Source of the DNA: Ficedula albicollis
Taxonomy: Eukaryota > Chordata > Aves > Passeriformes > Muscicapidae
Assembly (NCBI RefSeq): GCF_000247815.1
Contig: NC_021675.1
Span: 64,174,668 to 64,238,667, forward strand
DNA: 64,000 bases
Direction of reading: 5' to 3'
The position numbers and the translations under genes were made by a program. Position 1 is the stretch's first letter, and every line of letters starts with the position of its first letter. The notes under the pieces were generated by a model. The model searched no databases and had not been told where the DNA came from. It saw only the letters and a list, made by a program, of their open reading frames with translations. Of the stretch, positions 1 through 13,676 are shown in pieces.

Positions 1-3000
1 CCTTTTGTCTTTAGCTTCTGCTACCCACTTACAAGACTGAAGAAACTGAATTTGGATGCTTCCCTCACCATCGGGTACTTGAGACAGTTTCTCAGTCAGT
101 CCTGTCTGGCTTGAGCTGCTCTTTGAATGCCTCTTCCTTTGAGGAGTGTGTTGCAGCCATCCCCACCTGTGTTTCCTTCCAGGTGCCTTCCAGGTGACAA
201 GGCAACCTCTGCAGATGTTCTGCTTTCATTTTTGGCATGTGTCTGCTGTGTGCTTCTCCCTTACTGGGCTGTGCTGGAGTCTCAGGTCTGATGAGCTCTG
301 AGAGTCCTTTCTGCCATCACTGTGGTGGCTGGAGCATTGAGCAGATTAATCCAAACTGTGTAACTTCAGCAGCAGCCAGGTTCAAAACTAGTGACAAAAC
401 CCACCCAAAGAAGAGGTATGGGGGTAGTTACTCCACTGTGCTTTTGGCTTTGCTGCTAATTATATGTTTAAAACTGCTTCAAGGTATGTCTACAGTTATC
501 TCTTCTACGGCAGAGCCTTTGATCAACTTCTGCACGGTCTGAAATAAACTCCTCTAGTCAGATATATCATTCTTCCCAAGGAGATTGCATCCAAAGTCCT
601 TTGGCTGCCTCTCTGGACCTTCAGAGGATTTTTTCTGGTTTTCTATCCATTTGTTAACATGGGAATAACATATGAACTGGAGCCTGAGTGATGGCAATTT
701 AAGCTGTAGATTTTTGAGGCTCAAATCTTGGTTAACACTGCTGTGCTGACTGTGGATGTGATTTCCTTCCAGACATTCCTACTGAGCTGCACATTGCTGC
801 CAAGATATGTAAATTGCCTCACTTGGATTCCTTTGCTTTCTAACATCACATTGAGTTAGGCATTACCTGGCTTCTCATTAAGTTTGCTTTTTTTAAAATA
901 GCTAAGTATTTAACTTCCTTTTTTGCTGATCTGGACAACATTTTGAGCTCTGTTTATATGTGAGTACAGCTCTCATCTAAGAACTGTGCTGCTAGTAAAA
1001 CCTGAGTGATGTAGGACACTGCTGCTGAGCCACATGAGGCCTGTGTTACATCTATGTGTGCTTTTCCTCCTGGTGAAGTCCTGGGCAATGCCAAGGAGGA
1101 GAAGTGCAGAAAAATAATCGTGTGTGATGTCAGTTGCCTGTGTGAAGGCATGAAATGATGCACTCTGCACCTTGGTGTAAACATTAGTAGTGCTCCTTCA
1201 TTTTGCTGGCAGACAGAAATGGGGTGAATCACCACGATGGCATTACCTGAGACAAATAAAATATATTTAACAAGTCCTTCAAAGCCAGTGACCTCTGTAG
1301 ACATGCCACAGTCAGGGCTGCTGGTCATATTTTACTAACATCATTCCTAGAGAGAAGTGTCTCTTTCCTTAAATAGATCAGTTGACCTTAGGAAAAGAGG
1401 CTGGAAGAGTAAAGCCCCAGTAATGGTTTGTGGCTGGAGCTCACAGGGAAACAACCCAGCCAAGCACCTCAGAGCTTCAAATGGGAATCAGGTCAATCTA
1501 AAACTGACCTTGAGAGATTGTTCTCCAAACCCTGTGTTGCAAAAGTGTTAGCTCTTCTTGACAAAAGGAAGGTAGATATTTGATTACAAAGCTTTTTCTC
1601 AGTTGTTTAATTAAGAGAATTAATGATTAATTTCATCAGCAGTTTCTGGGCTGTTTTGTTGGTGCCCTGTGGCTGAAGGACAGCAACACTGTTTGAGCCT
1701 TTGGCTGGGATCAGCCATAGTTTATTGTGCATTTTGCTTTTGTCAGCATTTCCAATAATTGAACCAATTTCTGATAGGAATTACTCACCCCCCCCCCCTC
1801 TTCTCCCAGCAGTCAATATTTGCAGCAGTCAGTTTTCTTTGGTACACTGATACTTTCCTGTTCATTTGAATCCCTCTGTGCTGCATCTGGGCCACCATGG
1901 TTTGGTTTTTCAGAAGAAAATAAAAATGCAAGTCTGAGGATGCACAGATGCCTTAAAGGCTTGGCTTTTGGGACTCTCCATTCTTCAGAGGCTGTGGATC
2001 TGCTTGGAAGATATGCCCATGTGCCATTTGTTGCTTGTGGAATTTGTATACTTAACTTCTAGGCTTCCAGAAAGTTAATCAGTGTAAGAAACAGTGCTGA
2101 AATCTCTGGTTTACTTTGACTTCACTGTTTTGCCCACCTTTGAGCACTTTGGAAACTCCTCACCTGATGAAAACTGAAGGTATCAGCCCGTGGCTCTGTC
2201 TGTATAAGTGTCTAAAGCTGTACCCCATCACTGGCTGCAGGTTTGTTTTCATTGGGGAGCATGAGTCAGTCTGGCTCCCAATATATAAACTAGAGCCTTG
2301 TATCCAAAAGTGCTTTTGGAGAGTGGGACTTACCTCACACAGTTTTGAGTGGCTACAGGTAGGCACTTTATAGGGGTAGGCATCCCCTCCAAAGGGTTGG
2401 GGCTGGTGTCTCCCACAGAGTGAGTCACAGAGCCCCTCAGACCTGATGGAAGGGGATTTTCAGGCTCCTTGGACTCTTTTGGGAAATGCCCTTGACTGAA
2501 GCATTGCTGGCTTTAGGTCAAAAAAGCTGATTCAGTAGAAGTCTAAACTTCTGTCCTTATGGTGTTTGGGAAACATCCTGATTTACTTAATTTAAACAAA
2601 GGCAGATATCCGGTTAAAATCCCTGGAGCTGCAGCCAATAAGTGCCTTATTTCAGCACGGTGCTTGCAGCAACAGCTACCCAGCATAAAAACACGGTTCA
2701 GGGGAATAAGAGCATTAAGAAAATAAATGGATGTAATACTTGAATTGGACACAGATTTGAAATGTGTGAGGAAAGATGGAGAGAGCAGAAAGAGCTGACA
2801 AAGAATAAATAGACAGGACCTGGTGACAGCATGCTTAAGCCAGGCTGCCTCACAGGGTGTGCTTTTATCTTGTATTTGATTTCTTCCCTCACACTGTGCA
2901 GGTGAGAAAGCCAGGGGTGAGATGCCAGACACCCTGAAAAGAACCTGCCAAAGGGTGATCCATGGTGTGGAGAGGGCACGAGGAGCTGCAGAAGGAGCTG

Positions 3001-3196
3001 CAGGAGAAGACCTCACTGTTGTTAGTGGATGCACTGAAACAGGTTGGATATTGGCAGGTTAGTGACAGTAATAGGATGTGTTTGAGACAAATTATTACTT
3101 TCTCAGGTTACCCTTGCAAGTGTCCATACCTGCTGGCCAGATGGATACTTCATATCTCCAGCATCACTATCTAAGTATCTCACTAATATGAATGGG
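1..3196. other. Unique non-coding DNA
   Basis: No gene is recognisable. The longest open frame is about 160 codons on the minus strand (2543-3034); it shows no domain, signal peptide or splice-bounded structure and overlaps other random frames. A short C run lies at about 1789-1798. A TAAT/ATTA-rich patch at about 1606-1634 would suit homeodomain binding, but short patches like this arise by chance. I see nothing else. Confidence 0.6.
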
Positions 3197-3319
3197 TGTC
3201 ATGGTTTAACCCCAGCCAGCGACTCAGCCCCACAGAGCTGCTCACTCACCTCTCAGAGGGGTGAGGAAGAGAATCAGAAGAGTAAAAAGGAGGAAATTCA
3301 TGGGTTGAGATAAAGATAA

Positions 3320-3325
3320 TTTAAT
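3320..3325 (-). terminator. ATTAAA polyadenylation-type signal in the LTR
   Basis: The minus strand reads ATTAAA about 170 bases downstream of the TATA-like box. ATTAAA is the commonest variant of the eukaryotic poly(A) signal. The order TATA box then poly(A) signal supports the minus-strand orientation of this LTR. Confidence 0.4.
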
Positions 3326-3492
3326 GGATAAAGCAAAAGTTCCAAAGAAGCAAAGCAGAACAAGGAATAAAGTCCCCACTTCCCCAGGCAGGTGCTCAGC
3401 CATCCCCAGGCCAGCCAGGCTCCATCCCACTAACGGTGACTTGGGAAGAAAATGCCACCACCCCAGACAGCCCCCCTTCCTCCTTCCCCCAG

Positions 3493-3501
3493 CTTTACAT
3501 A
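3493..3501 (-). promoter_or_regulatory. TATA-like box of the LTR
   Basis: On the minus strand the bases read TATGTAAAG, about 260 bases into the LTR in its own direction, where the retroviral core promoter belongs. The usual form in this family is TATATAAA as I remember it, so one position looks mutated. Whether it is active cannot be seen from sequence. Confidence 0.45.
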
Positions 3502-3759
3502 CTGAGCATGATGCCCCATCTATGGTGTGGGATATCCTTGGTCATTTGGGGTCAGCTGTGTCCCCTCCAGCTCCTTGTGCACCCCCAGCCTCCTCGCTGC
3601 TGGGGTGGGTGAGGAGCAGAAAAGGCCTTGGCTGTGTGTGAGTCCTGCTCAGCAATAACAAAACACCCCTGGGTTATCAGCACTGCTTCCAGCACCAAAC
3701 ACAGCCCAGTACCAGCTTCTGTGAAGAAAACTGACTCTATCCCAGCCAAAGTCAGCACT

Positions 3760-5307
3760 GTGGCTCTGTCAAAACATATTGTCACGGGTTTGGAAAGGCA
3801 TGAAGAGGTTAGATGTCCTCCCTGGGCTCATACAGGAGACTTGGCATAAAGACCTAATCTCCCCAAACCCACTTCTTAATGAAACAAGCATGTGGAACTA
3901 TAGAAATAATTGTGAACACCAAAAAATTGTAGAGGACTTTGAGAGGTAAATGAGTCCTTCCCCCAGGCTCTCCACTGCTAAATGAAAATAGCTGATCTTG
4001 TCCCTGTCTTTGACACAGCTCTGGGTCACTGCTTTGGGAAGTGAAACTGATTTGGTAGTGGGGTAGGGAGGAGAGTGATTTCTTGGTTTACTTTCTGTCT
4101 CTTTCAGGTGGCTGGGACTCATCCCTGATTAGGATATCTTGTGTGAGAAGACAGTGTGACCTCAGCCTGGAGTGGCACCCACCCTTTGTCCCTGCTGTGG
4201 CTGGGGCTGAGGAGATTGTCAGGAGAGTCAGTGGGGCTGCTGAGATGGCAGGATCAGACTCCGTGTCCCTTCCTTGAGCACTTTGTGGAGACTCTGGCAC
4301 TGAGACTCGAGTCACAGTCTTTTCTTTGCCTCAGGCTAATGATATGAGCTGGAGTCATCCTGGCTCTGAGGTTAGACTCATCTGGTACGAAAAAGGCGAG
4401 TTCAGAACAGGCCACCCTCAGACTCTAAACAAGAATGCTGTCGCTCCGTTTATGAATTCAAGATGTCAGGTTTTACATCCCCAGATCTATTTTCTGCTAT
4501 GGTTTCTATTCAAGAAGGGCTGTGCCTGTGTAATGAGTAGCAGCTGATGAGGTCTTACAGCTCAGCATTACGCAACCAAAATCAATCACATGTTGTGCAG
4601 GAGCCCCTGGCAGGGCACAGTGAGGAGCTCGACCTGGGGCCAGCCCTGTTTTGGGAGCCCCCACATCCCTCTGTGTCTGTCTGACAGCTCTCAAGTGTAT
4701 GGATAGGGACAGGATTTGCTGCCTTTTTTCTCAGAGGGCAAGTTGTGAAACCTGTCCGTCCTGATTTTCTTCCCAAAGCCCCTAAAATCTGCTCTGCCAG
4801 GATGTTCTGGTGTCCTTTGGGACAGAGCTGTGCTCATCTCCCAGGCAAGGTAGGTCTTGTGAGTGTAGATAGTATCTTCCATTAATCTTTTATTTTGGTC
4901 TAATAAAAACCCTCACCTCTCCCCACATCTGCTTCTTCTCCTGAGAGCACTGTGGGTACTGCAGCACCTAACCACTCCCCCTGGGATCAAAAAGCCCAGA
5001 CCCCACATCAACCCTCCTGGCAGCAGCTCAATGTGGTCTCTCTTAATCCCCTTGATCTCCTTAATTCCCCCAAGAAAAGGGTGCCAGGGAGCTGATGAGT
5101 TGATCTAGGTAAACAATGGCGTTTCATGTTCCAAGAATGATAAATAAATTGCTTCAGGTCAAACCAAAACAAATTATTTGCATTTTCTTGGCAAATTGAG
5201 GAAAAAAAAAAAAGGAAGAGATTCCTGTAGGGTCAAGACCAAATATTTTCTTCAGTCCAAACCCCAAATGTTTTATTGCATTTATTAACCTTTTCACTCA
5301 ACTTTGT

Positions 5308-5308
<1 letters not shown>
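3760..5308. other. Unique non-coding DNA
   Basis: The only open frames are short and overlapping, under 80 codons. An exact POU octamer (ATTTGCAT) lies at 5176-5183 in an AT-rich segment just before the C run. The phrase TTGTCACGGGTTTGG directly after the LTR could be the edge of another decayed repeat, but I could not extend it. Confidence 0.5.

Positions 5309-5340
<32 letters not shown>
5309..5340. repeat. Poly-C homopolymer, 32 bases
   Basis: An uninterrupted run of C sits between AACTTTGTT and TTTTCTTTTG. It is short enough to be real, unlike the five much longer C blocks in this window. It shares their features: C on the plus strand and T-rich sequence on at least one side. Confidence 0.9.
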
Positions 5341-6009
5341 TTTTCTTTTGATTTATAGTAGTTTGTAAAACAAAAAAGCTGTTTTGAGACCCGAATGGGA
5401 ATATGTCGAAATGAAACATTTTTGTATTTCAGAAAAAAACCCAACCCATTTTGTTTAGAAGATTTTGAAACAATGTGTTTTGAAATTTTTTCAGAATTCT
5501 CCTCCCACTCTATTCTCTTTGTTTCCTTTTTTTTTATTTCCCCCCTCTGGCTGAAACTGTTAGCCCAGATCACCCTGAATTTGTGAGCAAATTAATCTTC
5601 CAAAATCTTTAATTTCTGTTTTTCTTGCTGTTACTGAAGAGAAAAAACCCAACCCAGATTAAAACAAGTATGAAATGCCCTGCAGTACCTCTCAGAATCA
5701 GCTCTGGAGGCTGCTGGCATATGGATGGGGAGCAAGAGCATCTGGGTACCTCTGGAATGGATTTTGCATTGGCCCAGGACAAGGACAGTAGATAGCTCTG
5801 CCTTTAAAACCTCTGCTGCACCACTGCAGAGAGCTTTTTTTCTCACTCTGGGGGATGTGGGACCTGGTGGGGATGGTGACTTTCATACTAGCTCGCAGTA
5901 AGGCACTCCCCAGGGCTGGAGGTGATGCAGTTGGTGAGATTGGTCACTCCAGAGATTGCTGGCATCCCTGAGAAATTGTTGAGGAGCGGCAACTTTAGCT
6001 GGTTTGCAA
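5341..6009. other. Unique non-coding DNA
   Basis: AT-rich at the left with A and T runs (5400-5560), becoming GC-richer towards the CR1 fragment. Open frames are all under 95 codons, and one of them reads into the C run as poly-Gly. No gene signal. Confidence 0.5.
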
Positions 6010-6105
6010 TCACAGAATTGTAGAATGGCTTGGGTTGTGAAAGGGCCTCAAACATCACCTTGTTTCAACCCCCTGCCACCTTCCACTAGACCAGGCTGCC
6101 ATTAA
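6010..6105 (-). mobile_element. CR1 LINE 3'-end fragment
   Basis: The plus strand begins CACAGAATTGTAGAATGG, then GGTTGTGAAAGGGCC, TTTCAACCCCCTGCC and TTCCACTAGACCAGGCTGCC. This is the reverse complement of the CR1 3' untranslated end, as in a heavily 5'-truncated insertion. Similarity fades after the ACCAGG motif. No reverse-transcriptase coding sequence remains. Confidence 0.85.
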
Positions 6106-9100
6106 AACTGCCTGTGGTTGTTCTGTTGAAGCCATTTCCACAAGCCTCGTGGCACCCCAGGCCTGCAGTGATCCTGCCTGGAGCTGATCCTGGCTGCTTG
6201 GCCTCTCTAAAATGGCCAAACCCATTTTGGTGAAAGCCCTGGGGATGTCACCACCTTGGCAGGCACAAGCTGGGATGCTCTGATTTCACAGTGAGCTTCA
6301 CCCTGTGTTGTGCCCTGAGCCAGGCAGCCCTGGGTTTTTTGTCTCTAAACAGGGCAGCCTGTGCCAGCAGCACCCAAAACTGAGAGAGAAGAGGCAGGAG
6401 GAAGAGAAGGAGCAGGAGCATGTCCCTCAGTGAGATCACTGTCTCATACCATGCAGGCTTTGAGAGACAAAAAACAGCTTTGGAGATTACTGCCTTCACT
6501 CACATCCAGCTGCTGTTCAGACCTTTCTCTGCTCTGTGCTGGTATTGTCTCTGCTCTGTTCTTGCCCAAAAGAAGAATGGCATGAAATATGAGAGCGAGA
6601 ATAATTTATACAAAAAAAAGAAGCTTTTTTTTTTTATTTTTTTTTTTTTTAAATTAAAGCGACAAAGTAGCCAACAAATTGGTTCTTTGAAACTCATGGG
6701 GTGGAAGGAGTCAACTGGAAGCAATTTTTGCTATATAGCCTTAAGACTATTTCCTCTAAGACCCTGGCAAACAAGTCATATATTTTCTTTTGCATTTATA
6801 AACAAGAAGTTGCCTTTTTATTTTAGAATGTTTGGGCAAGTAAGCACAGATTAGTTTGTGGGACAAAGGGTGGTGGCAGTGGTGGGGGTATAAGCATGGT
6901 TAGGGTTTTTTAGCTCTGGTGTGAGAGAGCTCAGGGGATGCAAGGAGGGGTGTGGTGGGAAGGGATGAGGTTGTGTGGTGTGCGATGGACACACACATGG
7001 ACATCCATGGTCCTTGCTGGCGTGGAGGGAGAGCCCAGCTGTCTGCAGCTGCCCCAGGGAATTTTTGGGTCTGCATCCTTGCTGCTGGAGCCTTTTGCTT
7101 ATTGTCTTTATATTCACAGACCGCAGCACTTTTTGCCACAATGACAGCGAAATTCATCTGCAAACTTTGGAGCACTGCTGTGGTAGGGGTATTTGGGTGC
7201 CTTGATGGCTGTAGTCACAAGAGGAATGGTATTTCATCCGTGAGAGCAGAGTCAGAGTTCCACAGAAGCACTTAGGGAGCATCAAGTGGGAAGATGCATG
7301 GCTCAGCCATGGCATTGGTGCTTCCCCATCTGCCAGTCCCCTGCATCCCAGCTTCACCAGCGACTGGGACCTCTGCCAGAGCTCTGCCACCACACCTTCT
7401 GCCAAAATCAGCTGACTCAGCCAGCATCACACAGGAAGTCTGTGGCAAGGGGCTGAGTCCACAACCTGCCTCCTTCCCCTCCTTCCCTAAGGTCAGTTCT
7501 TGTCCTTTCCCTTTAATCTGCTGCTCCTCACACAGCACAGCGGTGCACACATGCCTTCAGAGGGTGCAGGAGAGGACTGAAGGAGGACAAAAGGAAGACA
7601 TTTGGGTTGGGTAGCATTTTACATCCACTTCACACCACTTGGAATAACTGCATGCAGTGCAGAGCAGTGGAGAAAAAGGCTCCCTTACCATGGGACTATT
7701 ATATTACATATCCCATAAAACAAGCCCTTCATTTTGCTCATTAAAGTCAGGCATGCTTGTTTGTTGGAGTTCAGCAGTACAGTATTTCTTCTATTTGTGG
7801 GTTTAGCTATAAAACCGAAAGAAAACTTTTCTTATGGTTAATTTTCCTTTTAATTGCTCATAGCAGAGTCCTCCTGACTCCAGACCTTTTCTCTAATTAC
7901 TGGACTGCATTCTTGCCCCCTGTACCTCTTTTACAGGGTAGGAGCACTATTTGCCTCTCCTGGGTCCAGAATCCTTGTTGAGATGAAACTGTAGAAATGC
8001 AAACACAACTCAAGGCTCTCAGCTCTTGTGTGTTTGCTACTCTTATAGCCAAACTGAAAATGGCCTTTTCCTTTTTTCTCCAGAAATAAAACAAAATTTT
8101 TTAAAATCCAGTTAAGATACCTTTCTTGGTATTTTCAGCTGGGTGAGAGGCTGTGCTCTGGATGCAGTGAGAGGCTGGGGACTCCAAAGTGGTTGAGAGT
8201 TCTGCCTTGGCCACCAGGTTGGCCATGCAGGGCTTCATGGCAGAGCAGAGGGAAGCTCAGCACACCAGCCCTGCCAGGCTCCCTGTCCTGCTCCAGCCCA
8301 CAAACCCTGGCTGCATTGTCAAACCATCTGGGCAGTGTTTCACAGCTCTTTGTAGCTCAGTGACACCAAGCTGGTCTTCAGGGCTAGTTGGAGATGTCTG
8401 CTCTTTGGGGCAGTGAAGGACCTCAAAGAAAGGCAATATTTGGGATGCTTTTTGTCAGCACCTCCGTTGCAGAAGGAAAGCAGTGCCCCAGCTCCAATCC
8501 CTGTTAGTTGTGCCTCTACCTCTCACCAACCTCCTCCCCTGTTTTTTGGAGGTTGTTCATGTCTCAAGTAATTTTTTTTTCCCATTTGCTGGAGGCTGAT
8601 CTCTGCTCACTACAGCTATGAAGAGTATGAGAAAAAATTCAGTTTAATTCTCTGCCTGGTGCCACAATGATTCCAAATGTGAGCTCAATGCACAGCCTCA
8701 ACACTGGAGTAAGCCAACCCACAGGTCTTGCTCCTTAATTTTCATCAGCCCAAATTGCACAGAGTCAAATTCCCCTTAATCTGGCTGAAGTTCAGTTACT
8801 GCTGCCAGCAAGGTGGCCAAGGATGCCCCAGGGCTGAGGAATTCCTGCCATGGATGAGGTCAGCCATGAGCAAGTATGACCAGCAGTAGTTTAGGTGAAA
8901 AGAGTTGATAAGCTCATATCAGCTCCTATCTCTGGATTGATCTATGATTACTGGAACAGGGCAGGTTCACCCAAAGGCACAGCAGGTGGGACAATGAGGG
9001 CAGACTCTCTCACAGCTCTGGAGGAACTGTGGAGATCATCTTTCCAAGAAAGCACAGTGATCCTCCATGGACATCTCACCGCAGGGAGACAAAAGGTGAG

Positions 9101-11168
9101 GCACAAAGCGAGTGCCTCTCATGGTCTGTTCCAACCAGAAGCAGCCTCAGAGTGGCTGCTGTGCTGCACTGGTGTGCTGGCCGTGCTGTTGGGTTGAAGC
9201 TGGGGTCTCTGGCCATGCAGGGACACTTCCCAGGCTGCACAGCCCTTGAGCAGCAGTGACTGCAAAACCATCTCATACCCAGCCAGGGAGAGGATGAGAC
9301 TCCTCTCGGGATGAGGCACTGGGACAGGACTCTGATGGTTCCCATTTTTCACCTTGGTCAGCTGCACATCTGGCCTCAGCTGTGGATCTTGGGTCTCTCT
9401 GCTTGTGCTTTTGCCATATGCCTCTGAGCTTGTGACAGCTTGGCTCACGCTCCAGGGTAGTGCTTATTTACTGGCAGTAGGTTCAGCAGTTGCCAGGGTA
9501 GGCAAGTTATTTGCAGAGTTTCTATTTCCTAATAGTCTTATAATGCAGCCCACTGTTGATAGTTTGTTTGAGAAGTCACTTTTCATATATAAACATATTC
9601 CAGTCAGTTATTATTTGCTTTTCTAAGTCCTGTTATCAATAGAATTTATTATTAACACCCCTCCCCACTCCATTCGAAAATGTTGCTCTGGAATATTTGT
9701 GTGTCTGAAAATGATAAATATTGAGATTTCTGCTTTTTATATTTGTGAAAGGGCAATTCATTTATTCAAGCACTCAACTTTTGACCCGATCTTTGGAGTA
9801 GTCACTTCTGCTGGTTGAATTATTCATTGTGAATAAATTATGCCATGGATTTATCCCCTCCTGTTTGTGAAGCGTATGCTGAGTAATCCTGATTTCTGAG
9901 AACAGAAGCATCATTTGCGAGAATCCACTGAATAGTTGCATATCCGATGCAGGCACAGTCTGCTGGCCTCCTTCCCCGTCTGCTTTCCTGGAGACAGCCA
10001 GGAGACCTGGAATGGAGGCAGAAGAGTAAAGACAACACCCTCTTTCTGGGGGAAATGAGACACATCAGCTTGAGGGGGCTGGGATTGAAACCCACCACCA
10101 GTGGAGCAGATCCTACATCCCACCTCCAACTCCTTTGCTTGGAGTTTCCCCACTTCTGCATTTGGCCCAACATGTATAATTTAAATCCTAGGAACTGGGG
10201 AGAAAAAGAGGAAATCAGCATAAAACCTAAATGCAAATCCGTTCTGCAGACAGCTAGCAAGGTCCTAAGCAATGTTTTTTGTCACTCCCAGTGAAACTCC
10301 AGGGCTTTCATCTCTAAATGCTGGCAGAGCTGCAGATGAAAGGCTCCTGACGTGGAGCTCAGCTTTTGATCTCCCCATTGCCTGCATTGCTCAGCAGCTC
10401 CATGTCCCTCTTCCAAAAGAAAACAAGTGTTTTCTTTGCCTCTCCCCATTTAATATTATCCCAGTTTACCCAAGGGATGAACAGCCCTATTTTCTGAGGG
10501 TCAAATATTATGACAGCTTTGGATATCAGTGTTCTCACAGTACCTCTGGCAGTTGTCTTCCAAAATAACTTCACTTATCCTTTTTAAGGAATAAACTTTC
10601 CTGGATATTTCAGCTTTGATTCTTGCTGGGTTTTGGGGAGGGTTTTCTTCTGAGGGATGGGGTTCAGAGGTTTATTTATTTTTTCAGAGGGAAACTGGCT
10701 GTTTCGAGACAGCTCCTAAATGAAACATGGAGCACTGCCAATCTCTGTGGAAGGCAAACAGCCTCAATGGTGCTGAGCTATCACTTGCTGTTGGAATTTT
10801 GAGGGCCAAGGACTGAAAAAGTGAAGTAGGAAGGATTTTCAAAGGAAATTGTGTGCATGAGATTCACTGCTGGGAATGGTCTAAGTGAGGGCTGCTCACC
10901 ACTCAGAGGTCTTGCAGGTAAAATTAGGGAGAGAGGAGCTGATTTTCCACTGTTGCATATGGTATCCTTTGCTACTACAGAAATGGAATGTAAACCTCTG
11001 ACATGCCAGAAATCTCTGTTCAGGAGTTGGTATTGATTTACACCCACTTAGCACTCAATTTGTGCTGGCTTAAACATCTGCTTAAGACAGTGGCAAATCA
11101 GGATAATTTTGTGGTAGTCCTAAGTCAATTAATAGTGTAATCAAGAGTAATGACCTTGGAGGACTGGC
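6106..11168. other. Unique non-coding DNA
   Basis: About 5 kb with no recognisable exon; open frames reach 144 codons (for example 6420-6854 and 9838-10272) but have no domain content and overlap on both strands. Local features are a T-rich tract with a few As at about 6626-6651, an AT-rich stretch at 9590-9850, and an exact POU octamer (ATGCAAAT) at 10231-10238. Confidence 0.5.
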
Positions 11169-11945
<777 letters not shown>

Positions 11946-13337
11946 ATATGCACTTGCTCTTGCTCCTCAGTGGAAAGGGATTTGTTGTGAGGAAGGACCA
12001 GCAGGTGCTCAGTGCATCTCCTGGCACAGCAGTGCTCCCACCCCTCCAGTGGCTGAGCAGACTCATCATCCCCTGCTCTATGTTAAAACCCTCCATAAAG
12101 CAATCCTCTGCCTCTAAAAGCTGTGACTCCAAAGTAACACGATGCAGAAAGCTGGCTTTGATTAGAAGGAAAAGTGTATTTGAAGAGCATTCAGCTAATG
12201 CATCCTAAAGGCTCACGTAGAGGGGACCAGTTATATTTTCACACCTGCTGTTTTACTGAGGGAAACTCCCAGGGATTGCTCTGATCAGCTGATGTTAATG
12301 CACCATCTCAATTAGGATTTTGGCAATTTTCACTAATACATGATGTGCATTTTTAAGCCCGGTTGAGTAAGGCTCTATGTCTCCAGTAGTGAGGGGGAGT
12401 AAATTGGTTACAGGTTAACTAGGACGTGAGAGGAAGCACTGCAGTGCCAAGGCATCTCTCCCTGGACACATTCAGTGAAGTGGTTAAAGCAAAAAGGGGG
12501 AACTTGTCTTGCATTAGTTGTACCATTTCTGGGATCATGCTGAGCACATCTGCTCACTCCTGAGGACTTCTACCTTTCCCTTGCTGATGGACCAGAAGAC
12601 AGAGGTTGTCTCTGCCTCCCTGAGCCTCTCCAGCTTTTCTCTTTATTCTCATGTTGGGGCTCCTCCCAGGCTTCCCCAAAATCCCTGCAAAGGTGTGGGA
12701 TGCTCACTAATGTCCAGAACAGTCAGTGAGTGAAATACCTTAGACTCAGCACAGATGTACCTCGAGCACCTGGTGAATGGGAAAGGCTGTGCTCGTCCCA
12801 TGTCCCTTGTCACACACTGAACCCAAACTCAGTTGCCCTTTTTGCTGTGGGATTCCCAGCACACAAGCAGACCGGTTTTTCTTCCCTCTGTTTTGTCCTA
12901 CAGCAGCTCTGTTCCTCCCTTGGGACTCCAAGGACACCCCAGGAGCTCTTGGATGCTGCTGTTGGGGCACCCACATAATTCCTGGCACCCTCCCTGCACT
13001 GAAGGCCTGGGATAATTTTTCAGAGACAAAATCCCATTCCAAAAATTAATTGCATCAAGTGCTGTGAGGTTTTGCTGAAACTCCCCTTTCAGATTTGTAA
13101 GCCTGACAAATACAAATTTTTTTCCCAGCTTGCTGGCCATCTGCTTATCCTCTATAAATATAGCTGATAAAGTGCTTTGTCTTAAAAAGGAATAAGACAC
13201 AAATTTACACACAACCTGTAAGGGGCTGCCCGTGAAAGGTGTTAGGAAATAGAGCTGGCCAGGACCCATGAACCACACAGATTAGATCTGGCAGAGTATT
13301 GCTGCAACAGTGTGGCTAAATGTGCTGTGGGAAGGAG
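11946..13337. other. Unique non-coding DNA
   Basis: Nothing recognisable. Open frames are at most about 125 codons and mutually overlapping on both strands. Composition is average for the window, with GC-richer patches near 12,590-13,010. Confidence 0.5.
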
Positions 13338-13676
13338 AAAGGAAGGAAGGAAGGAAGGAAGGAAGGAAGGAAGGAAGGAAGGAAGGAAGGAAGGAAGGAA
13401 GGAAGGAAGGAAGGAAGGAAGGAAGGAAGGAAGGAAGGAAGGAAGGAAGGAAGGAAGGAAGGAAGGAAGGAAGGAAGGAAGGAAGGAAGGAAGGAAGGAA
13501 GGAAGGAAGGAAGGAAGGAAGGAAGGAAGGAAGGAAGGAAGGAAGGAAGGAAGGAAGGAAGGAAGGAAGGAAGGAAGGAAGGAAGGAAGGAAGGAAGGAA
13601 GGAAGGAAGGAAGGAAGGAAGGAAGGAAGGAAGGAAGGAAGGAAGGAAGGAAGGAAGGAAGGAAGGAAGGAAGGAA
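13338..13676. repeat. (GGAA)n microsatellite, about 85 perfect units
   Basis: About 339 bases of uninterrupted GGAA on the plus strand, preceded by the imperfect lead-in GAAGGAGAAA and ended by AACACTCAGT. The lack of any interruption points to recent expansion and probable length polymorphism. The period of four opens all frames: KEGR on plus, SFLP on minus. These are spurious. GGAA is the core site of ETS factors, so a regulatory effect is possible but unsupported. Confidence 0.95.

Larger units (their letters stand above)
3197..3759 (-). mobile_element. Solo LTR of an avian endogenous retrovirus
   Basis: On the plus strand the element starts with TGTCATGGTTTAACCCCAG and ends with CTCTATCCCAGCCAAAG followed by TCAGCACT. 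Read on the minus strand it has the order of an LTR: a TATA-like box, then an ATTAAA polyadenylation-type hexamer, then a TG...CA-type terminus. I recognise both ends from a family common in passerine and other neoavian genomes, but I do not assign a family name. No internal retroviral region flanks it, so it is probably a solo LTR left by LTR-LTR recombination. No target-site duplication is visible, and the 5' TG has decayed, so it is an old insertion. The right boundary is uncertain by a few bases. Confidence 0.8.
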
